From the NCBI GenBank assembly GCA_963556255.1, contig OY744605.1, positions 6,153,222-6,217,221 of the forward strand: DNA of 64,000 nucleotides, in the 5' to 3' direction. Shown in pieces: positions 12,037 through 25,337 of this stretch. Below the pieces are notes generated by a model that ran no database searches, had not been told where the DNA came from, and worked only from the letters and a program-made list of their open reading frames with translations. Origin of the DNA: Allolobophora icterica (Eukaryota > Annelida > Clitellata > Crassiclitellata > Lumbricidae). The first letter of the stretch is position 1. Each line of letters begins with the position of its first letter. Made by a program: the position numbers and the translations under genes.

Positions 12037-13330
12037 TGTTTTCCGATGTGGTCGCTTACTGAGGGCCTTCCAAAGATACATTGGACAATATGAGTTTTCA
12101 CAAACTTGGTTTGAGAGGTAGGAAGACTTAGCCTTGGAAATTAAGTTACGAAGAACTTTGTTCGGTAAGGAACGTGATAGAAAGGAAGTTGGCAATACAG
12201 TAGCGCTTTATAAGTAACGCGTCATCGCACAGCACTATAACCAGTTTAAATGTAGTCGATGATAACGGCCAAAGCAGCAACAGGATGTCGCTAAACAACA
12301 GCAACGAAGCGCTGTAATTAAACACCTTCAAAAAGCTTTTCATCAATGCTATATCAAAGGCTGCATTAAAAGATGCGTCAACTCCTGGGTTCTTCCCCAT
12401 CCTAAAAATATTATGCAAATGTATAGACGTTGTGCAGAAGCTATAAGATGTCGTTAACATGGAATATATGCATTAAGTATCTCTTAAAACGCGATGTCGT
12501 TTATCAGTTTAAAATATAGAATTTTTTACTCTCGGCGTCAACGGCATTTGATGCCGTAAGAAATCGCGATACTGTTATAATTCATCCAAACGTCTGGAAG
12601 TAATAAAATGCTGTAAATGTAGGGCCTTCGTTGACTAAAAGGCCACGCTATAACGAGTATGTTAATGTACCGCGGTTACTAAAAATGCGCTATACTAATC
12701 AATTGTCTTTATAAATATACATACACCTTTTTTTATTTCGGTATGAAGCTACGGTGTAGTGTGTCAAAGAACGCTTCGTGTAATGTCGCATAGTTTAAAA
12801 GAACAATGGCAACCATATTAGATTCCCGTGTAGTGTAACATGCATGCTGTTCATGCATGGCTTAATGTATGCTGTATAATATGACTTCACTGGTCGATGT
12901 TGCCATAAGATGTCGCTAAACTGTGGAATAAAAATTCTCTAAGTTAAATTGAAGCTTTTGTGACTATACCAGCAGCCCCAAACACCATAAGTTGTCGCCA
13001 ACAGCGGTTAGTGCAAGGCTCTCTTTAGACACCTTAAAGAGATCTTCTACCGACGCTATATGTACTTTAGCTGCAGTTAACCTTGCAGTTAAACCCTCCT
13101 TTTCGTCAACGACGTCAAACTTTGGAATAATAAACCTTAGTTCCTTAATTTGCATACCACAAAATCCCTCTGGACGCCATAAGATGTCGCTAAACTGATG
13201 GAATTAAATCCGTTTGATATTAAAAATAATTACTGTTGCCACTCTATATTTTTTTTGGAAAAACCTAGACCTCCCACCAGAAAAAACCAGAGAGGTTTTC
13301 TTTTAAGGAATACATGAAAATCAGTTCAAA
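12037..13330. repeat. Ordered-module repeat, blocks P-Q-R-S-T-U copy A
   Basis: Successive landmarks are P (12128, CCTTGGAAATTAAGTT), Q (12516, GCGTCAACGGC), R (12737, GAAGCTACGGTGTAGTG), S (12895, ATAAGATGTCGCTAAACTG), T (12975, CCATAAGTTGTCGCC) and U (13170, a second AAGATGTCGCTAAACTGATG). Blocks P to T recur in this order at 15687-16620, and R to U at 19480-20110. No protein is encoded. Confidence 0.6.
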
Positions 13331-14389
13331 TTACTAATGAAACACAGCCGTACTACACCTCTGCTACTAAAACATTACAAATGTATAAAATACAAGAATC
13401 AATAACTACTAAAAAATTACGTCATCCATAGATGATAAATCATAGAACTGTCTGCGAATTATCGTCAACATAGATTGTGTTTAGCTTTAGTGAAGTGCAA
13501 AGCGTGGAGTGCCAATTTTGTGAAAATGCCTAAAATGAATTTAAGTAATGTTTTAGGAATCGTTGAAAGCGCATGGCTTTAACACGCACAAAATTCAATG
13601 TAAAGCAACATAGATTTTGGACCAGAAAACAAAGAAACATAGATAAGAACGAAAAACATAGATCTTGACGAAAAAAGACAGGAGTGGCAACACTGACCAT
13701 AATTAATCAATGAGGTGAGAGACCTTGGCGGCCACAACAACGCTGTCGTTGAACGCTGTCTAGGTAAGTGCTCTTAGACACCATGTAACCGACGATATAT
13801 ATTCAGGAGCCATGTTTATTCTTTTAGTAAAAGGTTGTATTATGCCAACATGATTTGTCGACGTCAACGACCTTGTTGCCGTTAGATGTCGTCAAACTCT
13901 GATGACGTCAGTTTAATTCGCGGAGTTTACGTTTCTTACTTGCCGTAACTGTTGAAGAAATATTTTATCTCTGTCAATTCAATCTTTTAAAAACCAAGTT
14001 ACTCCCTTACTCTGGTAGTGCCAGTCAATGGGTGAGTAGGTTCTGCTCAACGATGCTGCTTCCAATGAAATCAATTGGCGTCTTCCTTCTCCTTTGTTCT
14101 GCCTTCGGACTATTCAAGACTGTAGCGACATTATGACAAAAAGGCCGTTGTCGATAAGAGTTTTTTTTAGACTCTTAATTTTTAGTTTATATGTTTGTAT
14201 TTTATTTGTAGTTTTTGTTATTTTTCTGTAATTTTTTTTATTAGTTTTCATTCTTTAGCGACATCAAGTAGGCCTAATCGTCCTTAACCTTACATGTACG
14301 TCACTCTAGGTCCTCTGGCATGGAATTGAACAGCAATACTGCAATAGGTTTGGCTAGTTGCAGTTTAACGACACTGTGTCTTAGCAAAG
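13331..14389. repeat. Repeat mosaic, block V copy and unassigned sequence
   Basis: Block V (AATCAATGAGGTGAGAGACC, then GACACCATGTAACCGACG) lies at about 13690-13830, and a GTCGACGTCAACGACC module at 13855. The remainder is AT-rich with no recognisable feature. A GGCGTCTTCCTTCTCC block near 14080 is another degenerate fold-back arm. Confidence 0.4.
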
Positions 14390-14670
14390 ATGATTAGCGT
14401 CGCCCGCCCCCCCCTCCATTTCTCCTGGCTTGCGACCGGCACTGCCAGAGTGCGAGCAATGGTGGTGTTCCGAACAAGGACTTTCGCTCTGGGAGCGCCG
14501 CTAATTATTGGGCACTGGGTAGAGGCGCTTTACAAGTTTGAAATACAATACAATACAATACAATACACAATAAAATCAACCGCTGCATCGCTTATTATAA
14601 TTTCTGTCGACGTCAGCAAAGCGTATCCTGGTAGTTCCAGTCCCAACCAAGGCTGGATCAGGGAGGGAGA
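14390..14670. repeat. Second fold-back repeat with GATTAGCGTC arms
   Basis: The left arm (14388-14460) and right arm (14620-14670) are related to the arms at 8918-9090 and are inverted around about 150 bases. The spacer holds a CR1-like 3-prime end, GAGGCGCTTTACAAG followed by (AATAC)n, near 14510-14560. Confidence 0.5.
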
Positions 14671-14720
14671 CGCTTGTCATCTGAGTTATTCAATAGCGTC
14701 GTTAAACAACAACTAACCAA

Positions 14721-14910
14721 GCCCTGTTAGATGCAGCGAAGGATATGAAGCGTTAGCAACATCATCTTTCTTAGCCTCGGCATATGAGGAAGGGTGACCA
14801 AACTTCTCCTCGCCGCTGTTCTTCCCATTGACAAGCGTACGGCCAGTGTACTCATTATAGATTAGTTCGCTAGGGGGCGCAAGAGAACCAAAAATATCTC
14901 AACAAATTAT
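14721..14910 (+). repeat. SINE-like dispersed repeat, copy 2 of 3
   Basis: It matches 5690-5880 and 36290-36480, with TTAGCCTCGGCATATGAGG, GTGTACTCATTATAG and TAGTTCGCTAGGGGG in the same order. Confidence 0.5.
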
Positions 14911-14939
14911 GATCGCAGATTCATTTAAGCTGTTGTATT

Positions 14940-15060
14940 AGGTTTAATGAAATAAGATGAGATTTATCGAGATGAGATGACTGAGATGAGATGACTGAGA
15001 TTAGATGACTGAGATTAGATGACTGAGATTAGATGACTGAGATTAGATGGGTGAGCTTCG
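14940..15060. repeat. Short GAGATTAGATGACT tandem repeat
   Basis: Five to six imperfect units of the 14-15-bp word GACTGAGATTAGAT lie between about 14965 and 15050. Confidence 0.75.
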
Positions 15061-15135
15061 ATTAGATTGGGTTAGATGGAAGTCAATGAGATCACCTCAG
15101 GCGAATCAAATCGAAATAAGTTTGGACATCCATGC

Positions 15136-15355
15136 CATCTGTCGACGGTTGGTTCCACGTGTGTGCGTGGGCCTACCACTGGTTACTCTTCTAGTTAACT
15201 GTGCATTGTTTTGCTAATTGGTGCAATAGTTTAGTTCTTAATTACATTAAACATCATCTAGGTTCGTGCAGAGAGCTCCTCTGATTTGTTTTGCTCTACA
15301 AGTGGCGCTATATAAATGTCCAATTACAAATACGACTATAATTACATGAGATTCT
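15136..15355 (+). repeat. Short interspersed repeat with CR1-type 3-prime end, copy 2
   Basis: This is the better preserved counterpart of 4116-4335. It ends in AGTGGCGCTATATAAATG, then CCAATTACAAATACGA. That terminus equals the 3-prime end of the long CR1 copies. Confidence 0.55.
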
Positions 15356-15459
15356 TAATCTAGTTATTAAAAATGTAAAATAGCTTCAATTACAAGTTAA
15401 CAACACGATAGGATTTGTGAAAGAGCGTAATTCTGGCGGGTATTTATTCCGCCGAGGTA

Positions 15460-15682
15460 ATAATAATAATAATAATATTTATTCTTTAATTAAGCGCCTG
15501 CAAACGCTGTACAGTGTACATGTACATGTTATGCGATAAATCTTAACTACAAACAGAACAGACAGCCTGCAATACACGGCGCAAATTGCAGCCTACAAAG
15601 CATGTCCGCCTATATGGGACTCGATCTCTGTACCTCTCGCACTCTACGCCAGATGTTATCCAATGCGCTATCGGGCATATTA
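15460..15682 (-). mobile_element. tRNA-derived SINE with (ATT)n tail
   Basis: On the minus strand the element begins near 15682 with a tRNA-like head: an A-box-like TAGCGCATTGGATAA and a B-box GATCGAGTCCC about 40 bases further on. A body follows and it ends in GCGCTTAATTAAAG, then AATAAATATTATTATT. A polymerase III type head plus a simple-repeat tail is the SINE layout. It encodes nothing. Confidence 0.7.
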
Positions 15683-15684
15683 TA

Positions 15685-16978
15685 GCCTTGGAAATTAAGT
15701 TATGAAGAACTTAGCACTGAACCGAAAGTGATAAAAGGGAAGTTGGAAATACAGTAACGCGTCACAAGTAACGCGTTAACGCACAACAATGTAACCAAGT
15801 TAAATATAGTCTATAGGATGTCGCTGAACATCAGGTACGTAATTAAACACGTGATTAAACACCTTCGAAAAGCTTTGCACCAAAGCTATATCAATTAGTC
15901 GGCTTCAGCTAAATACGCATCAAATACAGCGCTTTTCATTCTATAAATATTAAGAAACTGTACAGAAAGATATAGAGAGGAAGATTATGAGATGTCGTTA
16001 AACGTTGGAATACATGTATTGTATACATTAAATACGTGTTAAAACTTTGTACCATTTATCAGTAAAAATGTACAATTTTTCTACTTTAGACGTCAACGGC
16101 CTTTAGTGCCGTAAGAAATCGCTAAACTGCTATAATCCATCCAAGTGCCAGTTGAAAAAATCCTCTAAAATGTCTGCAACGTCTGAAGGTAATGAAACGC
16201 TGTAAACTTAGGCTGATGTTCTTGAAATGCGCTAAATTAATTGTCCAAATATACATCATTCTCATCATTCTGATTTTGTTGTTAAGCTACGGTGTGGTTT
16301 GTCAAAGAGCGATTCGTTTTTTGTTGCATACTTTAGAGGAACAAAATCAATTGTATTAGGTGCCCGAGTAGTTCAATATGCATGCTCTTAGTGCATTTCT
16401 TAAACTATGCTGTGTGATATGACGACAACGGCCGATGTTGCCACTAGATGTCGCTAGAATGAGAAATAAAAATCTCATAGTTAACTTAAAGCTTTTTGAC
16501 TATATCAGCAGCCGTGAAAACCATAGATGTCGCAATACTAGTTAATGCGATGCTCTCTGCAGACACCTTAAATAGGCTTTCTTCCAATGCTATATAAATT
16601 TCAGCCGCAGTTTAACGTAAGTTTAGATAATAAGGTTATTTTTATAATCGAATAACTATAATATTACAAATGTCATGTACATAATAAATGTTCATCAAAC
16701 ATTCATTTAATTTATTTTATATTTTAAAATTCTTGTGTATAGGGCTTAACAATTAATGGAAAATGTTGAAAGGTGTCTTTTCATAATACAAGTATCATTG
16801 ACATTATTAACTGTATATATATAAAAAAATATAGATATAATTTATGATGCTAAAAAATGACTGTTATGAACATCGTAGCGTGCTGTTTTGACACTTCTAA
16901 ATGCTGTCTGTTGGACTCTGTAAATTCAGTTTTAAATGTATTGTACACACTATTGAATTGTCGTCAACGACCTGTGAT
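15685..16978. repeat. Ordered-module repeat, blocks P-Q-R-S-T copy B
   Basis: Landmarks are P 15687, Q 16081, R 16282, S 16430 and T 16505, spaced 3.53-3.57 kb after their counterparts in copy A. The final ~355 bases (16621-16978) match 52455-52788 closely, including TAATACAAGTATCATTG and GTCGTCAACGACCTGTGA. The CR1 at 16979 interrupts this repeat. Confidence 0.65.
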
Positions 16979-17011
16979 TGTAATCGAGAATTTATATAGC
17001 GCCACTCATAA

Positions 17012-17731
<720 letters not shown>

Positions 17732-17734
17732 TAA

Positions 17735-18413
17735 ATGTCATATGATGACGTTAAACTTTGGATTGAACAAAATAACGTCAGTTTGTGTAACCTTCCGAAA
17801 TAAGTAGGCCCCTAGCAAAAAAATCCTATGGACGTCATAATAAGGCGTCGATATATAAACTGCTGGAATTAAAACCGCATCATATTAAACATGATCAATA
17901 AAGTGAGAGATCCTGGCGGCCACAAGATGTCGTTGAACGCTGTTTAAGCGAATACTCTTAGACACCATTTAAACGTTGTAAGCCGACGATATATAGAAGC
18001 CACGTTAATTCGTTAAATTAGTCCAGTTGAGGGTTATTGCCTAAACAGAGAACAAAAAAATGAAGCGTCAACAGAGGAAAATGCAGTCATGCACTTGTGA
18101 TCGACCGACATGGTCCCCTAGTTACGATAGCCGAAGCATCTGACATGTGTTTATTGAAGGCTGTGATAGGAAATGAAACGCGTGTTCTACGAAGTGTCTT
18201 TCCGCCAACACTTCACCGTCCTTACAACCTGCGCCCAAGGTTGCACTCTTTCACTCTACCGGCTAAAGACGATCTTAAATACATTCCTATAGTACTTTTT
18301 ATAAGTCAGTAAAAGACAGTTACTTACTACCGGCCTTAATAACTTCTCTGGTTTATCTATGTGAAATTTGCTGTAACTCAGCGATTTGTCAGACTGTTCC
18401 AAAAAACGAATAC
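17735..18413 (+). repeat. Ordered-module repeat, blocks U-V copy 2
   Basis: The interrupted repeat resumes at 17735 and passes into blocks U and V (17830-18400), matching 10986-11540. The decayed frame at 18097-18312 keeps GNETRVLRSVFPPTLHRPYN and RPRLHSFTLPAKDD without a stop. Its upstream ATG (18060) is shifted by one base relative to this frame. Confidence 0.6.
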
Positions 18414-18418
18414 ATGTG

Positions 18419-18462
<44 letters not shown>

Positions 18463-18484
18463 TGTGTGTGTGTATATATACATA
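18414..18484. repeat. (TG)n / (TGCG)n / (TA)n microsatellite
   Basis: TGTG passes to six TGCG units, back to TGTG, then to TATATA. Confidence 0.93.
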
Positions 18485-18492
18485 TATACATC

Positions 18493-19463
18493 CAGGGCCT
18501 ACTATCCCCCCTGTAAGCTGGAAGCAATCCCCCTTACTGTAAAACCCTCCCCCTTTTTTCCATCCCCTTCCTTCACTACACCTCCCCACTCCCATCCCAT
18601 TCCCCACTCAATCCACTCCCCTTCCCTTTACCCCTCCTGTACATTCCCCCTCCCATTCCCTCCCCTCCCCTTGAAGTGGGGGGTCCGGGGGTCCTCCCCC
18701 GAAAATTTTTTGGGGATTTCTACATTGCCGTAGGCGAGTTTTAGCACTTTTTTGCAGCAAGAAAACTGGCTTTTGAAGACTACATTTTAGTTCAACTGAA
18801 CTGTTGAATTAATTTCTGCAGGGCTCCCAGTGCACTGTAAAAATTTTATGGGACAAGCTGTAATAAATATGGCACAAAATTTAAGTGCTACAATTATTGT
18901 TGTGTAGTGCAGTGAAAATGGGATTACCAGGTCTTCAAATATTCCTGCAAAATAATTGTCGGCTGGATAACACTGTAGTAGGCAGAGATGGAGCCTTTTA
19001 CCGCTGCATTACACCAGAAATGTGCATTCATAATGCAATCTTTAAAATCCCCATATATTTGCTGAACAGTGTCCTATATTGCCCAATATTTTAACATGTG
19101 TCCCATATTTACGAAATTTCTAAATCAACAGGATTGTGATTGCTTTTCTTCAATTTTTAAAATACTTTTTGCATCTTTCATCAACAAAAAATAGCAGAAC
19201 ATAATGACCAATAGCTACAGAAAAACAAGTACTAATGATACACTATAACACTGCTTAGACACTGTACGGTAACCTCAGCAAATATTGCATGGCCCATAAT
19301 ACTGATACATCACAATACAATACTTTAAGAATCATTAGTAATTAGTCACTTTATTAGTCACTAATTATTAGAAATTAGTGACTGTGCCAGGGGGGAAACT
19401 TTTCCCCCCCTGGCCCAAATTGGAAGCAGTCTGATTCCTTCCCCCCCTACGTAGTAGGCCCTG
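18493..19463. mobile_element. hAT-like element, 971 bp, with exact 8-bp target duplication
   Basis: The ends are CAGGGCCTACTA and its complement, flanked by perfect TATACATC duplications (18485-18492 and 19464-19471). C-rich subterminal tracts lie at both ends. No transposase motif is recognised in the interior. It lies within the module repeat, whose block R resumes directly after it. Confidence 0.93.
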
Positions 19464-19471
19464 TATACATC

Positions 19472-20110
19472 TTGTTTTATATCGTTTTGAAGCTACGGCT
19501 TGGTTTGTCAAACAACGATTCGTGTTATTTTGCATACTTTAAAAAGAGCAATAGCAACTGTATTTGATGACCGAGTAGTTCAATGTGCATGCTGTTTCTG
19601 CTGTTCTTAAATGTATGCTGCGTGATATGACGTCACAGGCCGATGTTGTTTGCACAAGATGTCGCTACACTGAGGAATAAAAAATTCTCTTAGTTAACTT
19701 GAGGCTGAGAGACCACGAAAACCATAAGTATCGCCAACAGTTGTTAATGCATTGCTCTCTTAGACACCTTAAAGAGGCTCTCTACCAGAGCTACATGTAC
19801 TTTAGCTGCCGTTCAACATTTGTGTATACTCACAACCTGAACCTATCTCCAAAACATTCATATGGATACCATAAGATGTCGCTAAACTGATGGAATTAAA
19901 ACCGTTTCATACTAACCATAATCACTGTTGCCATACTAAGTTTTTTGATAAACCTAGACCTTCCCTCACAAAACCTGAAAATATAGACAGATTTTATTTT
20001 AACGAATACATGGAAATTAGTTTAAATTACCGATGAAACATAGCAGTACTACACAGTACACACACGTCTGCTACTAAAATATTACAAATGAATAAAAAAA
20101 ATTATACATT
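19472..20110. repeat. Ordered-module repeat, blocks R-S-T-U copy C
   Basis: R (19483, TTGAAGCTACGG), S (19635, ACAAGATGTCGCTACACTG), T (19720) and U (19860-20100, ATAAGATGTCGCTAAACTGATG) follow the order of copy A, including the long stretch after U (AACCTAGACC, then GAATACATG and GCTACTAAAA). Confidence 0.6.
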
Positions 20111-20204
20111 TTTAATGTTTTAGTAGCAGACGTGCAGCAGGCCTACTGCTGCGTTTTATTGGTAATTTAAACCAATTTTCCGAGAGGGTGATCCTGAATA
20201 CTTC

Positions 20205-20690
20205 AAGAACGCCCTGGGTTAGGATTCACTTTGGTGACCCAGGGTTCTGTTATTGGTACCATCCTCTACGTTTTACTTCTGGGATTCTTTCTCTCTTTTC
20301 TAAGCATCTCGCAGCTACCATCTCTATGCTGATGATGTTCAAACTTATGTCCATGGTCTTCCAGCTGACCAAATTCTTCTCGTTCGTTCCACTGATCTCC
20401 GCTCTTGGATGTTCTCTATTCGGTTGAACCTTAACTCCTCTAAAACCTAACTCATTTGGTTTAGACAAAGCAGCAGTTGTTTAAACTTGACTTCTCAATT
20501 CTCTCAGCTCACTTCCTGACCTTCTCTTACTCTACGAATGTCCCTGACCTGAGATTCACCTTAGACATCTCACTTACCTTTGCTTCTCACCTCTCCTTAC
20601 TTACTCGCACTTGGTACAACCACTTGAGGAGACGGCGAGCTATCCGTCTCTCCGTCTCACCGTCTCTCCTGCGGTCTTCACTACCATTAT
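20205..20690 (+). pseudogene. Decayed CR1 reverse transcriptase fragment with YADD box
   Basis: Across shifting plus-strand frames one can follow a CR1 palm: a degenerate GVPQGSV region near 20225-20260, LYADDVQTYVHGLPADQI at 20320-20370 including the catalytic YADD, and LRSWMFSIRLNLNSSKT. Later come a region resembling FPDLPYSTNVPDL and RRRRAIRLSVSPSLL near 20620-20670. Several frameshifts and stops make it non-functional. It has no recognisable 3-prime end. Confidence 0.75.
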
Positions 20691-21612
20691 CATTGATAAT
20701 AATAATACCGTAATCACTAGTAGTCAAAACAGAAAACGAGTGAGATATCGTTAAAGACGGAAAACTACTTACCACAAATTAAAGGCGACATCAGCAGTTC
20801 AAGACACCTTCAAAACTGTTTAGCGGGTGTTATATAGATTTTACTATGCACGCTTGGCGTATAGATCTCTCGTGTACCAAGAGGATTAATGTTAAAGGCT
20901 GTGGTAGTCGAAAGATGCCGTTTACACTGAATAATAAGTCACCCTGGTTAGACGCAGTATTCGCAGTCTTTCTGTAATAGCCAGTTAACTCTGCCCCTAC
21001 CTTGTCGGGTGGTGCCATTTCCAACCCTGTATAATGGAGGGCAATGTTGATGCATTGGTCATTGTTTTACGTCATATTTATAAAATTACCGAAGATCAAA
21101 ATTAAGATTTTATTAGCTTCATTTGAGACCCCCATCCCCATTTTGCTAATTTTTATATGCAATCAGCAAACTAGATCGTCAGTTGTTTTTGGGTGGTGTC
21201 AGCCCAAAGTCTCGATAAAGCAGGAGGGCGACATTGAGCGTCTTTGTTATGGCATAGCGTCGTTAAACAGCAAACTAGCTGTGTATCTAACCTCCAGGTT
21301 GAAAAAAAAGCAGATGTACTGTCAGCCAACAGATGTTGAACACAGCATAATCCAAATGTCATCGTTCGACACCTTTCAAAAGCGCCTAAACGAGTCTATA
21401 TTATGTTTAATTTGAGTTCCCATTTCTCGTTTTCGTTGCGTTTTATAGGCCTATATTCTTGAATTGTCGTCAACGGCCTTTGATGTCATAAGCCGACGTT
21501 AAACATTGGAATAATAATATTAATTTAAGATTGCTGTAATATGCCAATATAATTTCTATCGACGTCAACGGCCCGATGTTGCCATATGATGTCGCTAGAC
21601 TTTTGACCCTTA
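20691..21612. repeat. Degenerate module repeats, no gene
   Basis: AAAGATGCCGTTTACACTG near 20922, a reverse-oriented fold-back arm at about 21180-21290 (GGAGGGCGACATTGAGCG) and CATATGATGTCGCTAG near 21582 are relics of the unclassified family. Confidence 0.45.
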
Positions 21613-21613
21613 A

Positions 21614-22994
21614 ATGGGTCATTATCCGAAATGTTACAAATTCCGTCTCCGAAAAAAAAAAATTTTTTTCCCCCAAAATTGGTTGTAAGTTTTTTTTAGT
21701 CACGTACATAGTTAAATTTAACTAATTTGAAAGAAATCCACTATATTTGTAATCATAAGTTAATTTTTTCAGAATATATAAAGTCAAAACGCCTCTTTTT
21801 CATTACAATCCGACCTTTTTGTGTAATCATATTTAATCACAGGGACCTGAAATATTCCTCTGGTGCTTATAAAATGGCAATTTCCTAAATGTAGAAGATG
21901 CCAGCATTAAGTAGGAATACAACAGGCCTTTCCTTCACATAAAATATTAGTCTGGTGTCAAGAAATTAAGACATTTTTCGAAATTATTCAAAAAAAGAAA
22001 TATTATTTTTAGCAGAAAAAAATATGTGCAGCATTAGCTAAAACTGTATGTTATATGCATTAGATACAAGTTGAACAACATTTTAAGAGTTCCTAGTAAA
22101 TTCTAATTACATGCAATTTATTTTTATATCAAATAATTCACAAAAAATACATGTAATTCACTCTTAGCAATGCGTCATTACCATCCGTGGCAACATGAGA
22201 AAATAGCAGAAATCTGATGTATTCGGATGGTAATGATGAAAAACAACCGCTGGATGGTAATGACAAAATGATGAAATTTATGACAGCCGTCAAATATTTT
22301 CACTTGAATTATTCTATCAGATAAGTAATTTAAATCAGTTCAACAAGAGCGGTAAATAAAATAAGTTATCAATGTTATAATCTACCTAAACCAGGAAATA
22401 CAACACGAGATGGTAATGAAACAGAAATTTACTTTTTTGTAAATTGGAACACACAAACTTAAATTAAAAATAAAACATTATGAATTTCAACTCAAATCTG
22501 TGTGATTCCATTAATAGTTGACAATATCTTGTTCCTGATGTTTTTCTTTAAGTAAGTAAGCACCTTCTCTAAAAGTTATAGGCTTCCCAAAAATTGAGAT
22601 GGCTATGATGCTTACTTCTATGGACAAGTATAAATAGGCCCAAAAAGAAATAAATCTTACGAAAATGAGTCTAAATGTTTAATTATTGCATATGCTAGCT
22701 ACTAATTAATCAAAATAATATACCTTTGTTACAGGTTGTAATGGAATAAATTTGCGTAAAAGCTGAATTTAAAGCATTGTACACCGTCTCGGACAGAGGA
22801 TGGTAATGATATTTTGTATACATTTAGTAATTTATTTCTAAATTTCCAAAATCTAGCAGCTAAAACAATGATGGGAAATGTTAATCTGCTCATTCTTTGA
22901 AGGATAGGCAAAAAACATTTGAAGAAATTATCGAAAAAACTCAAAAAACCAGCATGGGACATCAATTCTGCACTTTTCGGATAATGGCCCAAAT
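21614..22994. mobile_element. Candidate DNA element with short inverted ends, ~1.38 kb
   Basis: The left end is TGGGTCATTATCCGAAA. The right end, read on the complement, is TGGGCCATTATCCGAAA, with one mismatch. GGATGGTAATGA-type words recur in the interior near 22230, 22255, 22410 and 22800. No transposase domain and no convincing target duplication were found, so superfamily and exact limits are open. Confidence 0.55.
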
Positions 22995-23640
22995 ACGTAT
23001 TGAAGTCGGTATCAACTATGTGTGAAAATGTACAATTTTTTACTGTCGACGTCAACGACCTTTGATGCCGTGAGAAATCGCTAAACTGCTTTAATCCGTC
23101 CAAATGCAGTTAAAGCTCCTCTAAAATGTCCGCAACGTCTGGAAGTAGTGAAACGCTGTAAATGTCCGCTGGTGTAAAGGGCACACTATAACGAGTATGA
23201 AAGGTTCTGTTCTCTAAAATGCGTTAAATTAATTGTCCTGATACATACATGTATACATATTTCTTTGATTTCGCTACGAAGCTACGTCGTAGTGTAGCCT
23301 TTCTAACAACGATCCTATGTTGGACAGTTTAAAAGAACAGTGGCAACTATATTAGATGCCCGTATAAGGCGTATAATTTAATGTGCATGCTTTTTGTGCA
23401 TGTCTTAATGTATGCTGTACGATAGAACGTCAACGGCCGATGCTGCCGCAAGATGTCTATAGTCTGAGGAATAAAAAATTCTCTAGTGAAATTGAAGCTT
23501 TAGTGGCTATACAAGCAGCTCTGAAAACCATACGTTATCGCCGACAGTGCACAATGCAAGGCTTTCTTTAGACACCTGAAAGAGGCTTTCCACTAATGCT
23601 ATATGTAATTTAGCTGCAGTTAAACATTAGTCTATGGTCT
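22995..23640. repeat. Ordered-module repeat, blocks Q-R-S-T copy D
   Basis: Q (23040, GTCGACGTCAACGACC), R (23272, ACGAAGCTACG), S (23430, CGCAAGATGTC) and T (23520, TACGTTATCGCCGACAG) repeat the copy A order. The block ends in GCTATATGTAATTTAGCTGC at about 23600-23620. Confidence 0.55.
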
Positions 23641-24302
23641 TTGGCAGGTGGCTTTGCTTTTGTAGTTGATGGGCTGAAACACGTTCATGATGTAAATATA
23701 CTGCAGTTTTTTAAAGTTTATTTAGGCCTATAATTATCAAGATAATATTGCTTGATTGTAAATAATTTAATTGGTTGCTTATGTAAACATTTGCCAGTAA
23801 ATGAGAGCCTATTAGTGTCATAATTACATGAATTTGAAGATTAAAGTGGTAGATTGAGAATCTCCGGTGAAATAGTGGTTCTTTTTTATTATCAAGCCTG
23901 TATCATTATTAGCGATATTTCACTTAGCTGTTGCAAGTTACTTCTTTATTACTGTTTGACTGTACTGGTTGTATTTTTTCTGTATTTTTTATGGATTTCA
24001 TTGTTTAGCGAAATCTAGTAGTCGTCCTTCACTTTATGTCACTCTAGGCTCTCTGGCATGGGATCGAACAACAGTAGTAGTAGTATCATACAGTAGGCCT
24101 AGTAGTAGTTTCAATTTAACGACACTGTGTGATAACAAAGATGATTAGAGTCGCCTTCCTCTTTTATCCATGCTTGGGACTGGCACTGCCAGAGTACGAA
24201 CAGTGGCGTAGTTATGAACAACAATACAGAGCCGTTGATAAATATATGGTAACAGTTAAGCACTTTTTGAAGGCGTTGTATGAGACCTAGGCCCTTAGTT
24301 TT
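23641..24302. other. Intergenic, one fold-back arm, otherwise nothing
   Basis: AT-rich sequence without a gene. A single fold-back arm (AAAGATGATTAGAGTCGCC, then GGACTGGCACTGCCAGAG) lies at about 24120-24205. Confidence 0.5.
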
Positions 24303-24411
24303 AACCCTCTAAGGGATATGGGACATATATGTCCCATATCAGAAAATTGTCCGTGAATTGTTTAGATGGATCAAATTGGTTTGTTTAACGATTTTATTTA
24401 TTTGTTAAGTA

Positions 24412-24555
24412 CAGGGTGAGAATTGTCGGGGGGCTGGGGGGGTTCAACCCCCCTAGTCTTTCTTAGGACCCCATAGTAAGGTCTTTATTGCACACCCAAA
24501 CTCCACATGAATCAGGGTCTAACCCCCCAGTGTTTTTTCTACAATTCTCATACTG
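24412..24555. mobile_element. hAT-like MITE, 144 bp, nested in piggyBac
   Basis: The ends CAGGGTGAGAATTGT and CAGTATGAGAATTGT (complement) differ at two positions. The flanks are a perfect 8-bp duplication GTTAAGTA (24404-24411 and 24556-24563). Confidence 0.93.
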
Positions 24556-25337
24556 GTTAAGTAGTTGATCAACCTAACTGTGACCTTTCGATGAGTTCCC
24601 GCACATGCTTTGAAATAAATATTTTTATTTTAAAATTATTAATTTTTTAAAATAAAATACAAACTTTATATTTTTTTATTTTTTCTGACAAAGGAATAAT
24701 ACGATTCAAAACTTTTAAATATTGTATATCGACCCTTCACAAAAGAGGTTATTCATTGACAAGAGCCATTCCTATCACAGTCTTGCAGATATTGAAGAAA
24801 ATCTTCATGGGACATATATGTCCCATTGTCCCTTATGCAACGTCATAAAATGCCCGTGCACGAAAAGGCGAAAATGTCGTTTAAGACCTAACCAAGACTT
24901 TGATCGGAACTGGTTGTTGTATTTTCATGGACAACTTTTTGACATCGCCCCACACGCCTAACATAGTGTATAGCCACAGATTAGAAGTTACTGAACTGTC
25001 ATAAAAAATCGAATGGGCTTGCCGGAAGCTAATTTGGACAAAGGTATGAGGTACATTCAGTCCCTCCAAGTAACGGACAAGAAGATGAACTTTTTGAAGT
25101 GGATGAACACAAATGCGTCCATTTCATTTTCAATTCTGAACCACACACAGGTACAGTATCAATTGATATACGTCAGAAGGGTTCCGCTGAGGAGGTTGTT
25201 ATCAATATTCCATTATTGTGAAAGAATACAAGAAATATATGGGAGGAGTTGATCTGGCAGACTAGATAAACTCATATTATGGAACAAAAATTTTGTGCCG
25301 ATGCAAGCATTATCTGAGAATGGTATTTGATACCCTG

